Assembly: GCA_031291615.1 (NCBI GenBank)
Contig: JARLIS010000011.1
Span: forward strand, 1 to 46,996
Source: Parvibaculum sp.
GTDB lineage: Bacteria; Pseudomonadota; Alphaproteobacteria; Parvibaculales; Parvibaculaceae
Direction of reading: 5' to 3'
Length of the DNA: 46,996 nt
A program made the position numbers and the translations under genes. The notes under the pieces were generated by a model. It ran no database searches. It had not been told where the DNA came from and saw only the letters and a program-made list of their open reading frames with translations. Of this stretch, positions 18,714-25,726 are shown one piece after another; within the stretch, counting starts at the first letter, position 1, and every line of letters starts with the position of its first letter.

Positions 18714-19397
18714 ATGACAACGAAAAGAATTCTTCTCGTCGACGATGACGAGGCGCTGCGCTCTTCGCTGATGGAGCAGTTGCAGCTTCACGAGGAGTTT
18801 CAATGCGTCGCCGCATCGACGGCGAGCGCGGGGATCGAAGAGGCGCGCGCGGCCCATGTCGATCTGGTGCTGCTCGATGTCGGGCTTCCCGACATGGACG
18901 GGCGCGAGGCCTGCCGGCTGATGCGCAAGGGCGGTCTCAAGGCGCCGATCATCATGCTGACGGGGGCCGACACGGATGCCGACACCATTCTCGGCCTCGA
19001 TGCCGGCGCCAACGACTATGTGACGAAGCCGTTCCGCTTCGGCGTTTTGCTCGCGCGCATCCGCTCGCAGCTTCGCAGCCATGAGCAGAGCGAGGATGCG
19101 GTCTTTTCCATCGGGCCCTATTCCTTCCGGCCGAGCGCCAAGCTGCTTGTCGATCCGCAGGAGAAGAAAGTCCGCCTGACGGAGAAGGAAACCAGCATAT
19201 TGAAGTTTCTCTATCGTTCGGGGCCCAAGGTCGTCGGCCGGGACGTGCTGCTCACCGAAGTCTGGGGCTACAATTCCGGCGTGACGACGCATACGCTCGA
19301 AACGCATATCTATCGCCTGCGTCAGAAAATCGAGAAGGATCCGTCGAATGCCGAGATCCTTGTCACCGAAGCCGGAGGATACCGGCTCGTACCTTGA
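18714..19397 (+). CDS. OmpR/PhoB-type response regulator, orphan
   Basis: The 227-residue protein has a receiver domain with acidic residues Asp10-Asp12 (ILLVDDDEA), phosphoacceptor Asp55 in LLDVGLPDMDG, the switch Thr in MLTGADTD and the Lys in YVTKPF, then a winged-helix DNA-binding domain ending HTLETHIYRLRQKIEKDPSNAEILVTEAGGYRLVP. No histidine kinase gene lies nearby, so its signal is unknown. It starts 7 bases after the TPR-sulfotransferase stop, and an NTF2-like gene follows after 18 bases, so the three form a likely operon. Confidence 0.93.
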   Translation: MTTKRILLVDDDEALRSSLMEQLQLHEEFQCVAASTASAGIEEARAAHVDLVLLDVGLPDMDGREACRLMRKGGLKAPIIMLTGADTDADTILGLDAGANDYVTKPFRFGVLLARIRSQLRSHEQSEDAVFSIGPYSFRPSAKLLVDPQEKKVRLTEKETSILKFLYRSGPKVVGRDVLLTEVWGYNSGVTTHTLETHIYRLRQKIEKDPSNAEILVTEAGGYRLVP

Positions 19398-19415
19398 TCA
19401 AACCGGGAGGATCAC

Positions 19416-19802
19416 ATGGCCGATACGGAGCAATCCATTCTCGCGCTCGCGGCGCGCTTCGTCACCGCGATCGAGAATGCCGACATTGACGAGATCAAGG
19501 CCTGCTATGCGGAAGACGCGCGCATCTGGCACAATTTCGACAATGTCGAGCAGACGGTCGATGAGAATCTCAAGGTGCTGCGCTGGATGGTGCGGGTGCT
19601 TCACGACCGCAAGTACAATGTCTCGCGCCGCCACGTCATTCCCGGTGGCTATGTGCAGCAGCATGTTCTGAGCGGCAAGCGGACGAATGGCGAGGCTTTC
19701 GCCATGCCTGCCTGCCTCATCGTCACGGTGAAGGACGGGCGGATCACGCGGCTTGAGGAATATCTCGATCCCGCGCAAGCCTCGACGCTGACGGCGGCCT
19801 AG
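19416..19802 (+). CDS. NTF2/SnoaL-like domain protein
   Basis: The 128-residue single-domain protein has the cone-shaped NTF2 fold pattern: an N-terminal helix (ILALAARFVTAIENADIDEIKACYAEDARIWHNF), then strands ending VTVKDGRITRLEEYLDPAQ. The family holds ketosteroid isomerases, cyclases and many uncharacterised small-molecule binders. A good ribosome site (GGGAGG) precedes the ATG. It is the last gene of a likely operon with the response regulator, and its stop overlaps a convergent thioesterase gene by 4 bases. Substrate unknown. Confidence 0.85.
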   Translation: MADTEQSILALAARFVTAIENADIDEIKACYAEDARIWHNFDNVEQTVDENLKVLRWMVRVLHDRKYNVSRRHVIPGGYVQQHVLSGKRTNGEAFAMPACLIVTVKDGRITRLEEYLDPAQASTLTAA

Positions 19803-20266
19803 TTGTCGCCCTCGACGGTTGCGGTCAGCCTGTAGGTGGAAACGAATTCGGGCGGCATGCGCGTCGCCTTGCCGAGCTCGATATTGATGCAGACGAAATC
19901 GGTGAGGCCGCGCAGGACAGTCGCGCCGGTTTCGACGTCGATCATCTGGAAGCGGCGGCGCAGACGCAGGCGGCCGTCATTGCCGGTGATCCAGGTGGCG
20001 ACCTTGATCCGGTCGCCTTCATGCGAGGCGGCGAAATATTCGAGTTCGTGGCGGCGCACCACCATGCCGCGATTGAGCCGCGCATAGGCGGCGAAATCGA
20101 GGCCGAGGGCCTTGGAATGCTCCCAGGCGGTTTTCGCCATCCAGGTCAGATAGACGACGTTGTTCGTATGGCGGAAATCGTCGATGTGCTGGGGCTCGAC
20201 CGTCACTTCGTGAATGAAGGGGCGGGGATGATCCCAGCGGAACCGGTCCTGATCGTCATCTGCCAT
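19799..20266 (-). CDS. YbgC-type acyl-CoA thioesterase (hotdog fold)
   Basis: The protein has 155 residues when started at the ATG at 20266, which has GGGAGCGC 7 bases upstream. The motif DDFRHTNNVVYLTWM matches the D-x-x-x-H-x-N-N-x-x-Y catalytic helix of 4-hydroxybenzoyl-CoA/YbgC thioesterases. Strand segments RFQMIDVETGATVLRGLTDFVCIN follow. Expected activity is hydrolysis of an acyl-CoA; the acyl group cannot be predicted. The frame extends upstream to 20320 without a better start. Confidence 0.88.
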   Translation of the reverse strand: MADDDQDRFRWDHPRPFIHEVTVEPQHIDDFRHTNNVVYLTWMAKTAWEHSKALGLDFAAYARLNRGMVVRRHELEYFAASHEGDRIKVATWITGNDGRLRLRRRFQMIDVETGATVLRGLTDFVCINIELGKATRMPPEFVSTYRLTATVEGDN

Positions 20267-20355
20267 GCGAGCGCTCCCATGCGGCAACCCCTCTTTAGCG
20301 GGCGGGCGGGCGGAGGGCAATGGCGCGGGCGCGACCTCTTCGCTATGCTTTTTCG

Positions 20356-20874
20356 ATGAGTCTGAAAGCGATCATAGAGCTTCTGCAACGCCACGACCTC
20401 TTTGCCGGGGTCGACGCGGTGCGTCTCGAAGTGCTCGCCTTCACGGCGGAGCGGCCGAGCTTCGAGGCGGGGGACACGCTATTCGAGGCGGGCGAGGAAG
20501 CGCATGAAGCCTATCTGATCCTTGAGGGCCAGGCGGTCATGCTCGCCCATGTGGGGACGCAGGCGGGCGGGCCGGCGCCTTACGATCTGAGACGGGGCGA
20601 GGCGCGGGCGCTGAGGCTCGAACGCGGCGATCTTGTCGGCGAGAGCGCGCTCCTTCACGCAGGCGTGCGCCGCTCGACGGTAAAGGCGGCGAGCCGGCTT
20701 GAGACGCTGGCGATCAGCCGCTATCTCTTTCAGCGGCTGATGGAAGAATTTCCGGAAATGGCGAGCGCCATTGCGCGGGCGCTGACGGCGCGGCTGGCGG
20801 CGACGGGCGATGAGGTTCGCGCGCTGGCGGACCGGATCGGCCGCCGGTCCGACCGTATGAAAGGCGGGATATGA
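20356..20874 (+). CDS. Cyclic nucleotide-binding domain protein without DNA-binding domain
   Basis: The 172-residue protein is a single Crp-like nucleotide-binding domain: FAGVDAVRLEVLAFTAERPSFEAGDTLFEAGEEAHEAYLILEGQAVM, then LERGDLVGESALLHAGVRRSTVKAAS, which corresponds to the phosphate-binding cassette. The C-terminal helix ends in an Arg-rich tail, and no helix-turn-helix follows. It could sense a cyclic nucleotide or be a degenerate structural domain. Its stop overlaps the start of the next thioesterase gene by 4 bases, so the two are translationally coupled. Confidence 0.85.
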   Translation: MSLKAIIELLQRHDLFAGVDAVRLEVLAFTAERPSFEAGDTLFEAGEEAHEAYLILEGQAVMLAHVGTQAGGPAPYDLRRGEARALRLERGDLVGESALLHAGVRRSTVKAASRLETLAISRYLFQRLMEEFPEMASAIARALTARLAATGDEVRALADRIGRRSDRMKGGI

Positions 20875-21368
20875 GCGAGACGAAGGACATAAGCGCAGCG
20901 GCGAAAGACGGGGGCGCGGACGCAAAGGATTGGCCGCCGAACATTCAGGCCGTCTTCAAGCGCATGGCGCCGGCGAGCCGCTATCTCGGGCTTGAAATCG
21001 TGTCGGCAGACCGCGATGCGGGAACGGTCGAGGTCGCCTTCAATGCGGGGCCGGAGCTTTGCAACATGTGGGGCGGCATTCAGGGCGGCATGGTCGCGGC
21101 CATGCTCGACGATGTGATGAGCCTTGCCGTCGGTCTCGGCCTCGAATGGGGTCAGATCAGTCCGACGCTCGAATTGAAGGTCTCGATGCTTGCGCCGGCG
21201 CGGCCCGGCCGCATCAAGGCATTGGGCCGCGTGTTGAAACGCGGCAAGTCCGTCGCCTTCATCGAGGGCGAGCTCTTCAACGCCGAAGGCACGCTGCTTG
21301 CCACCGCCAGCTCGACGGCGAGTTTCGTCACGCTGAAGCGCAAGGAAAAGGAAGCGCCTCAGGAATAG
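20871..21368 (+). CDS. PaaI-family hotdog thioesterase
   Basis: The 165-residue protein carries the PaaI-type motif NMWGGIQGGMVAAMLDDVMSLAVG, with Gln in place of the more usual His of HGG, and a second half PTLELKVSMLAPARPGRIKALGRVLKRGKSVAFIEGELFNAEGTLLATASSTASF. It probably hydrolyses an aryl- or acyl-CoA. It is coupled by a 4-base overlap to the cNMP-binding gene, suggesting that the two work together. Its 3' end overlaps the convergent tetR gene by 10 bases. Confidence 0.87.
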   Translation: MSETKDISAAAKDGGADAKDWPPNIQAVFKRMAPASRYLGLEIVSADRDAGTVEVAFNAGPELCNMWGGIQGGMVAAMLDDVMSLAVGLGLEWGQISPTLELKVSMLAPARPGRIKALGRVLKRGKSVAFIEGELFNAEGTLLATASSTASFVTLKRKEKEAPQE

Positions 21369-21982
21369 GCGTGGGCGTCGATATAGGCGCGGGCCTTTGC
21401 CGTCAGATGCGTCTCGAACAGCGCGAAGTGATGGCGGATGCCGGAATTGAGCGTCATCTTGTCGAGCTTCACCACCTGGCGCGTTTCGCGCAGGAAGCTC
21501 GGCCAGTAGCGGATCACCATCCAGACGTTGTCGGCGAGCGGCGCGAGCTCGTCGTCCGGCATTGTGAGATGTTTCGCCTCGATCATGTGGCGGAACATTT
21601 TCTGCAACATCGCCGTCGTCAGCTCGTAGACGCGATGCACCTTGCCTTCGAGTTCCGGCGAGGTGCGGCCGAACTCGGCCTGGTCGCGATAGAGGAACTG
21701 GTATTCCCAGACCTCCTCGAACACCATCCGGTTGAAAAGCACATAGGCGTCGAGGACGGTTTCTGGCGTCGACTTGATCGCGAGGCGCGTGTCGATGCGG
21801 CGGATCAGCGTGTACTGATGCGCGCGAACGAGATCCTTCTTGGTGCGGAAGTGATACCAGAGGTTGCCCTCCGAAATGCCGACCTCCTCGGAGATCCGAG
21901 CCGTCGTCACCGTGTCGTAGCCGTTCTCATTGAAGAGACGGAGGCTGACGGCGAGGATGCGGTCCTTGGTCTTTGACGCCAT
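21359..21982 (-). CDS. TetR-family transcriptional regulator
   Basis: The 207-residue protein has an N-terminal TetR DNA-binding domain: TKDRILAVSLRLFNENGYDTVTTARISEEVGISEGNLWYHFRTKKDLV, including the helix-turn-helix. The C-terminal ligand domain is rich in aromatic residues (VWMVIRYWPSFLRETRQVV), consistent with a hydrophobic effector such as an acyl-CoA. It is convergent with the thioesterase gene. Two tandem copies of TAGGG-N6-CCCTA lie 78-112 bases upstream of its start and are the obvious candidates for its own operator. Confidence 0.92.
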   Translation of the reverse strand: MASKTKDRILAVSLRLFNENGYDTVTTARISEEVGISEGNLWYHFRTKKDLVRAHQYTLIRRIDTRLAIKSTPETVLDAYVLFNRMVFEEVWEYQFLYRDQAEFGRTSPELEGKVHRVYELTTAMLQKMFRHMIEAKHLTMPDDELAPLADNVWMVIRYWPSFLRETRQVVKLDKMTLNSGIRHHFALFETHLTAKARAYIDAHAYS

Positions 21983-22059
21983 GTCGGCCTTGCGCGCCTG
22001 TTGTTTTTTGTTTCGATTTCCCTGCGTCAGGGTTGGCGGATGGTGGCCTCTTGCGCCCC

Positions 22060-22094
22060 TAGGGTCAATACCCTAATGTAGGGCATCCACCCTA
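22060..22094. promoter_or_regulatory. Tandem operator-like inverted repeats upstream of tetR
   Basis: Two inverted repeats have identical arms and spacing: TAGGG-TCAATA-CCCTA at 22060-22075 and TAGGG-CATCCA-CCCTA at 22079-22094. Their centres are 19 bases apart. The first extends to 6-base arms. They lie in the 213-base gap between xthA and tetR. Paired sites of this kind fit two TetR dimers and autoregulation. Confidence 0.6.
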
Positions 22095-22195
22095 GAGAAC
22101 CGGCAGGACGACAAGGCCGGACTCCAGAGCTGGAGGAGACCCCAAGAGGAGCGGGCGTTAACGGGGCGCAAGATCCCCCGGCTGGTTCCCCCCAG

Positions 22196-23005
22196 CTACA
22201 GCGCCAACGATGCGACCACGGGAACGTGGTCGGATGCCCGCTCCCATCCTCTCGCCTCTTTCAGCACCTGCATCGAGCGCGGCATGTCGGCAAGCGCGGG
22301 CGTGACCCAGATGTGGTCGAGGCGGCGGCCGCGATCGGCGGCGCGCCAGTCCTTCGCCCGGTAGCTCCACCAGGAATAGAGCTTCTCCTCCGGCGGCACG
22401 AAGCGGCGCATCACGTCGACCCAGTCATGCGAGGCGATGACTTCGTTCATCAGGTCGACCTCGACCGGCGTGTGGCTGACGATCTTCAGAAGCTGCTTGT
22501 GCGACCAGACGTCGTGCTCGAGCGGCGCAACGTTGAGATCGCCGACAAGGATCATGCGGTTCTGGCTCTTTTTCTTGAGGCCGCCGAACCAGTCCGCCAT
22601 TTCGCGCATGAAGGAGAGCTTATGGGCGAACTTCTCATTGATCTCGGGGTCGGGTTCGTCGCCGCCGGCGGGCACATAGAAATTGTGAACGGTCATGCCG
22701 CCCGGCAGGTCGAGATCGACGGCGAGATGGCGCGCATCGCCCTTGCCGCAGAACTCCCGCGAGCTCGTCGACTTGAAGGGAATGCGGCTTGCGATGGCGA
22801 CGCCGTGATAGCCCTTCTGGCCGTTGATCGCGACATGGGGATAGCCGGCCTTCTGGATCGCCTTCAGGGGAAAGGCGTCGTTGACGCATTTGATTTCCTG
22901 AAGGCAGAGAACGTCCGGCTTTTCCGCGGCGAGCAGATCCTCGACGAGATTGATCCTCAGGCGGACGGAATTGATGTTCCAGGTGGCGATCTTGAGCGTC
23001 TTCAC
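22196..23005 (-). CDS. xthA: Exodeoxyribonuclease III
   Basis: This is an exonuclease III/AP endonuclease of base-excision repair. The 269-residue protein starts MKTLKIATWNINSVRLR, with Asn10 and Glu37 (LQEIKC) as metal-site residues, VGDLNVAP in the middle, RLDHIWVT, and the C-terminal catalytic SDHVPVVA. The start is a GTG at 23005, with GGAG 5 bases upstream. The frame is open far upstream to 23365, but that part is Arg-rich and overlaps the next gene. Confidence 0.95.
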   Translation of the reverse strand: MKTLKIATWNINSVRLRINLVEDLLAAEKPDVLCLQEIKCVNDAFPLKAIQKAGYPHVAINGQKGYHGVAIASRIPFKSTSSREFCGKGDARHLAVDLDLPGGMTVHNFYVPAGGDEPDPEINEKFAHKLSFMREMADWFGGLKKKSQNRMILVGDLNVAPLEHDVWSHKQLLKIVSHTPVEVDLMNEVIASHDWVDVMRRFVPPEEKLYSWWSYRAKDWRAADRGRRLDHIWVTPALADMPRSMQVLKEARGWERASDHVPVVASLAL

Positions 23006-23031
23006 GGGAGCTCCGTTGTCGGCGAGATTGA

Positions 23032-23646
23032 TCAGAGAATGTTGAAAGTGAGGCCTGCGACGCCGATCGGCCAGTGGCCGCGGGCGAATATGGCGAACTT
23101 GGTGCGGAAGGGATGATCCTCGCCCGCTTCGGCGATGAGCGTCAGCGCGACGCCGTGGGCGGCCTGAACGGCGGCGCCGGCCGCCGCGTTCATCAGCTCC
23201 TCGTCGTCGATGCCGTTGAGCTCGGCCGCCTCGCGTACGGCGGCGCCAACGCGTTCGGCGAGGAGCGCGGAGACATGGGTGAGCGCGATTGCGAGCGCGT
23301 CTTCGGAAATATGTTCCAACGCCTCCGAAGCGAGGCTCGCGCGCAAGCCTTCCTCCGCCTCCCATTGCGCCGTGTCGTAGTCGTAACTTGCGGCGGCATC
23401 GGCGGCGTCAGACCAGTCGGCGACGCGGGCGACGTCGACATCGGGAAAGCCGAGCGCATCGAGGTAGAGTCTCGCGGCATTTTTCGTTTCGCGGTCGAGC
23501 GGTTCGCCCGCCGCCACGAACCAGGGAATGCGGGTCGCCGCTTCCGCGAAGGCGCGCACGCCTTTCAGCAGCGGGATCTCGTCTTCCAGCGCGTCGAGGT
23601 CGTCGTCGCTCAGCGTGATGTAGGGTTCGTCGTCATCTTTCTGCAT
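23032..23646 (-). CDS. Acidic protein of unknown function
   Basis: The product (204 residues from the ATG at 23646; another ATG five codons upstream at 23661) matches no family I recognise. It is acidic, with an N-terminal EPYITLSDDDLDALEDEIPLL, a helical Ala-rich middle and a C-terminal GEDHPFRTKFAIFARGHWPIGVAGLTFNIL. No signal peptide or membrane segment. It starts 48 bases after a terminator and is followed by xthA after 26 bases, so the two may be co-transcribed. Confidence 0.72.
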   Translation of the reverse strand: MQKDDDEPYITLSDDDLDALEDEIPLLKGVRAFAEAATRIPWFVAAGEPLDRETKNAARLYLDALGFPDVDVARVADWSDAADAAASYDYDTAQWEAEEGLRASLASEALEHISEDALAIALTHVSALLAERVGAAVREAAELNGIDDEELMNAAAGAAVQAAHGVALTLIAEAGEDHPFRTKFAIFARGHWPIGVAGLTFNIL

Positions 23647-23693
23647 GACACGCTTATACACGGCGCGCGCGGCGAGCGGTTTGGGATGAGCAT

Positions 23694-23728
23694 AAAAAAG
23701 TTACGCCCCGTCGGGGGGAGACGGGGCG
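23694..23728 (-). terminator. Intrinsic terminator of the candidate small RNA
   Basis: CGCCCCGTC (23704-23712) and GACGGGGCG (23720-23728) form a perfect 9-base stem with a 7-base loop. On the minus strand this is followed by TAAC and six T residues (23699-23694). No T-run exists on the plus side, so the orientation is clear. Confidence 0.75.
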
Positions 23729-23850
23729 CAACCGCGCAACTTCTGCGCTTTGGCGCCGGGAGGGGAAATTCCAGCGCCTCGGGGGCTATGAGCACCACAT
23801 CGAACGAGCGGGGGGCAGGTCGTCCGATGGGCTAAGCACTCCGCCCTCAT
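23694..23850 (-). ncRNA. Candidate structured small RNA of about 157 nt
   Basis: The region between the spuC terminator and the terminator at 23.7 kb has no good coding frame, yet has a possible promoter and its own terminator. The minus-strand transcript folds into an imperfect long hairpin, including CGGACGA paired with TCGTTCG, flanked by CAT/ATG, then GAG/CTC and GGGC/GCCC across internal loops. Two small hairpins follow: GGCGCTGG with CCGGCGCC, and GCGCA with TGCGC (loop GAAGT). Two G-U pairs would be lost on the other strand, supporting this direction. The size and rod-like shape resemble 6S RNA, but I do not recognise a diagnostic sequence. Confidence 0.45.
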
Positions 23851-23856
23851 GGACGT

Positions 23857-23885
23857 TAGATATGTCCAAGGGCCCGCCGGTTCAA
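23857..23885 (-). promoter_or_regulatory. Candidate promoter of the small RNA
   Basis: On the minus strand TTGAAC (23885-23880) is followed after 17 bases by TATCTA (23862-23857). The predicted start is near 23850, which gives an RNA of about 157 bases to the end of the T-run. The -10 is a weak match. Confidence 0.35.
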
Positions 23886-23971
23886 TGGCGCGGCCCGATG
23901 ATCTTTTCATGAATTCCAAACTGACGGACGCCGCCAAAATGTCACTATGTTTCAATGGGTTGGATCGATTG

Positions 23972-24010
23972 AAAAACGAACCCCCCGCGGCTCAAATTGT
24001 CGCAGGGGGC
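23972..24010 (-). terminator. Intrinsic terminator of the spuC-like gene
   Basis: On the minus strand GCCCCCTGCG (24010-24001) pairs with CGCGGGGGGT (23989-23980) over 10 bases including G-U pairs, and TCGTTTTT follows. It lies 60 bases after the aminotransferase stop. Confidence 0.75.
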
Positions 24011-24069
24011 GTTTTGTGCCGCCGCGGAACGGTTCTGTACCGCGGTATTGCGAAGCAATGAAGCCGGCT

Positions 24070-25452
24070 TCAGCTTCGGCCGAGATCCTTGGCGATGAGG
24101 TCGATGCAGCGCCGCGCCAGCCCGAAAAGCTCGTCGAGCTCGCCCTTGGTGATGACGAGCGGCGGCGAGAGCACCATGGTGTCGCCGATGGCGCGCATGA
24201 CGAGGCCGTTGTCGAAGCAATGGACGCGGCAGCGATAGCCGACATCGAGTTCGGAGGGATACTTCTCGCGCGTCTTCTTGTCCTTCACCAGTTCGATGCC
24301 GCCGATGAGGCCGACGCCGCGCGTCTCGCCGACGAGCGGATGGTCTTCGAGTTCCTTCAGCTTCTTCTGGAAATAGGCGCCGATCTCGCCGCCGGCTTTT
24401 TCGACGAGTTTTTCCTTCTGCATCACGTCGAGATTGGCGAGCGCGACGGCGCAGGCGACGGGATGGCCGGAGTAGGTGAAGCCGTGCGACCACTCCTCGC
24501 TCGAATTGAAGATCGCTTCGCCGATCCGCCCGCCGATGCCGACGGCGGCGATGGGCTGATAGCCCGAGGAGAGGCCCTTGGCCATGTTGATCATGTCGGG
24601 CTCGATGCCATAGGTGTCCGAGCCGAACCATTTGCCGGTGCGGCCGAAGCCGCAGATCACTTCATCGACATGAAGCAGAATGTCGTACTTCTTGCAGATG
24701 CGATTGATCTCGGGCCAATAGGTCGAAGGCGGAATGATGAGGCCGCCCGCTCCCTGGATGGGTTCGGCAACGAAGGCGGCGATATTTTCCGCGCCCAGTT
24801 CGAGAATCTTTTCCTCGAGCCTGCGCGCGATCTTCAGGCCGAAATCCTCCGGCGTCATGTCGCCGCCATCGCCATACCAATAGGGACAATCGATATGGAC
24901 GAAGCCCGGCAGCGGCAAATCCGCCTGCGGGTGCATGGAGGTGAGGCCCGACAGCGAGGCCGAGGCCATGGTGACGCCGTGATAGGCCTTCTTGCGGGCA
25001 ATGATGACTTTCTTCTGCGGCTTTCCTTGCAGGTTCCAGTAGTAGCGGATGATCTTCACCGCGCTGTCGTTTCCTTCCGAGCCCGAATTGGCGAAGAAGA
25101 AACGGTCGATGCCCTTGGGCGTCACTTCGGCGAGCTTCGCTGAAAGTTCGGCGGCGTAAGGGTGCGTCGTCTGGAAGAAGGTGTTGTAGAAGGGCAGTTC
25201 CTTCAGCGCCTTGTAGCCGGCTTCCGCCAGCTCCTCGCGGCCATAGCCCACCTGCACGCACCAGAGGCCGGCCATGCCGTCGATCAGGCGGTTGCCTTCC
25301 GAATCCCAGATGTGAACGCCCTTGGCCTTGGTGATGACCCGGGCGCCTTTTTTGGCGAGCTCGTGATGGGTGGTGAAGGGATGGAGATGATGGGCGGCAT
25401 CCATCTCCTGCCAGCGTTTGGTCTGATTGGATTTAGCAACAGTTTGCGACAT
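24070..25452 (-). CDS. spuC: Putrescine/polyamine--pyruvate aminotransferase (class III, SpuC-like)
   Basis: The 460-residue PLP enzyme is a class III aminotransferase of the SpuC type, which transfers the terminal amine of putrescine or a related diamine to pyruvate. It shows WDSEGNRLIDGMAGLWCVQVGYGREEL, FFANSGSEGNDSAVK, YHGVTMASASLSG, Asp263 in HVDEVICGFGRTG, and Lys292 in NMAKGLSSGYQP, which forms the Schiff base. Transcription is leftward, the same as puuA and puuD to the right, but a foreign SIR2-like gene separates them. GGAG precedes the ATG, and a terminator follows the gene. Confidence 0.9.
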   Translation of the reverse strand: MSQTVAKSNQTKRWQEMDAAHHLHPFTTHHELAKKGARVITKAKGVHIWDSEGNRLIDGMAGLWCVQVGYGREELAEAGYKALKELPFYNTFFQTTHPYAAELSAKLAEVTPKGIDRFFFANSGSEGNDSAVKIIRYYWNLQGKPQKKVIIARKKAYHGVTMASASLSGLTSMHPQADLPLPGFVHIDCPYWYGDGGDMTPEDFGLKIARRLEEKILELGAENIAAFVAEPIQGAGGLIIPPSTYWPEINRICKKYDILLHVDEVICGFGRTGKWFGSDTYGIEPDMINMAKGLSSGYQPIAAVGIGGRIGEAIFNSSEEWSHGFTYSGHPVACAVALANLDVMQKEKLVEKAGGEIGAYFQKKLKELEDHPLVGETRGVGLIGGIELVKDKKTREKYPSELDVGYRCRVHCFDNGLVMRAIGDTMVLSPPLVITKGELDELFGLARRCIDLIAKDLGRS

Positions 25453-25726
25453 TGGGCGCTCCCGTATTCCGGTTTTGTGACGATGCGGAAATTGCGTGGA
25501 CGTTCGGTGACGCCACGCCGGAGCGGCTCTACGGGTTGTAGCCGATGCGCGCGCAAAGGATCAGAAGCTCTTGCTTCCGTCGGATGCGGGAAAGAAGGTC
25601 ATGAAGGCGCATGAGCGGAATTTACAGCAAGGGGAGCGTTTGCGCGAGTCTCGCTCGACCCAAGACGGGCTGGTCAGATCGATTTCTTCGCTTGCCGAGC
25701 AATGTCAGGGTCAACGAGCTTTGCCG

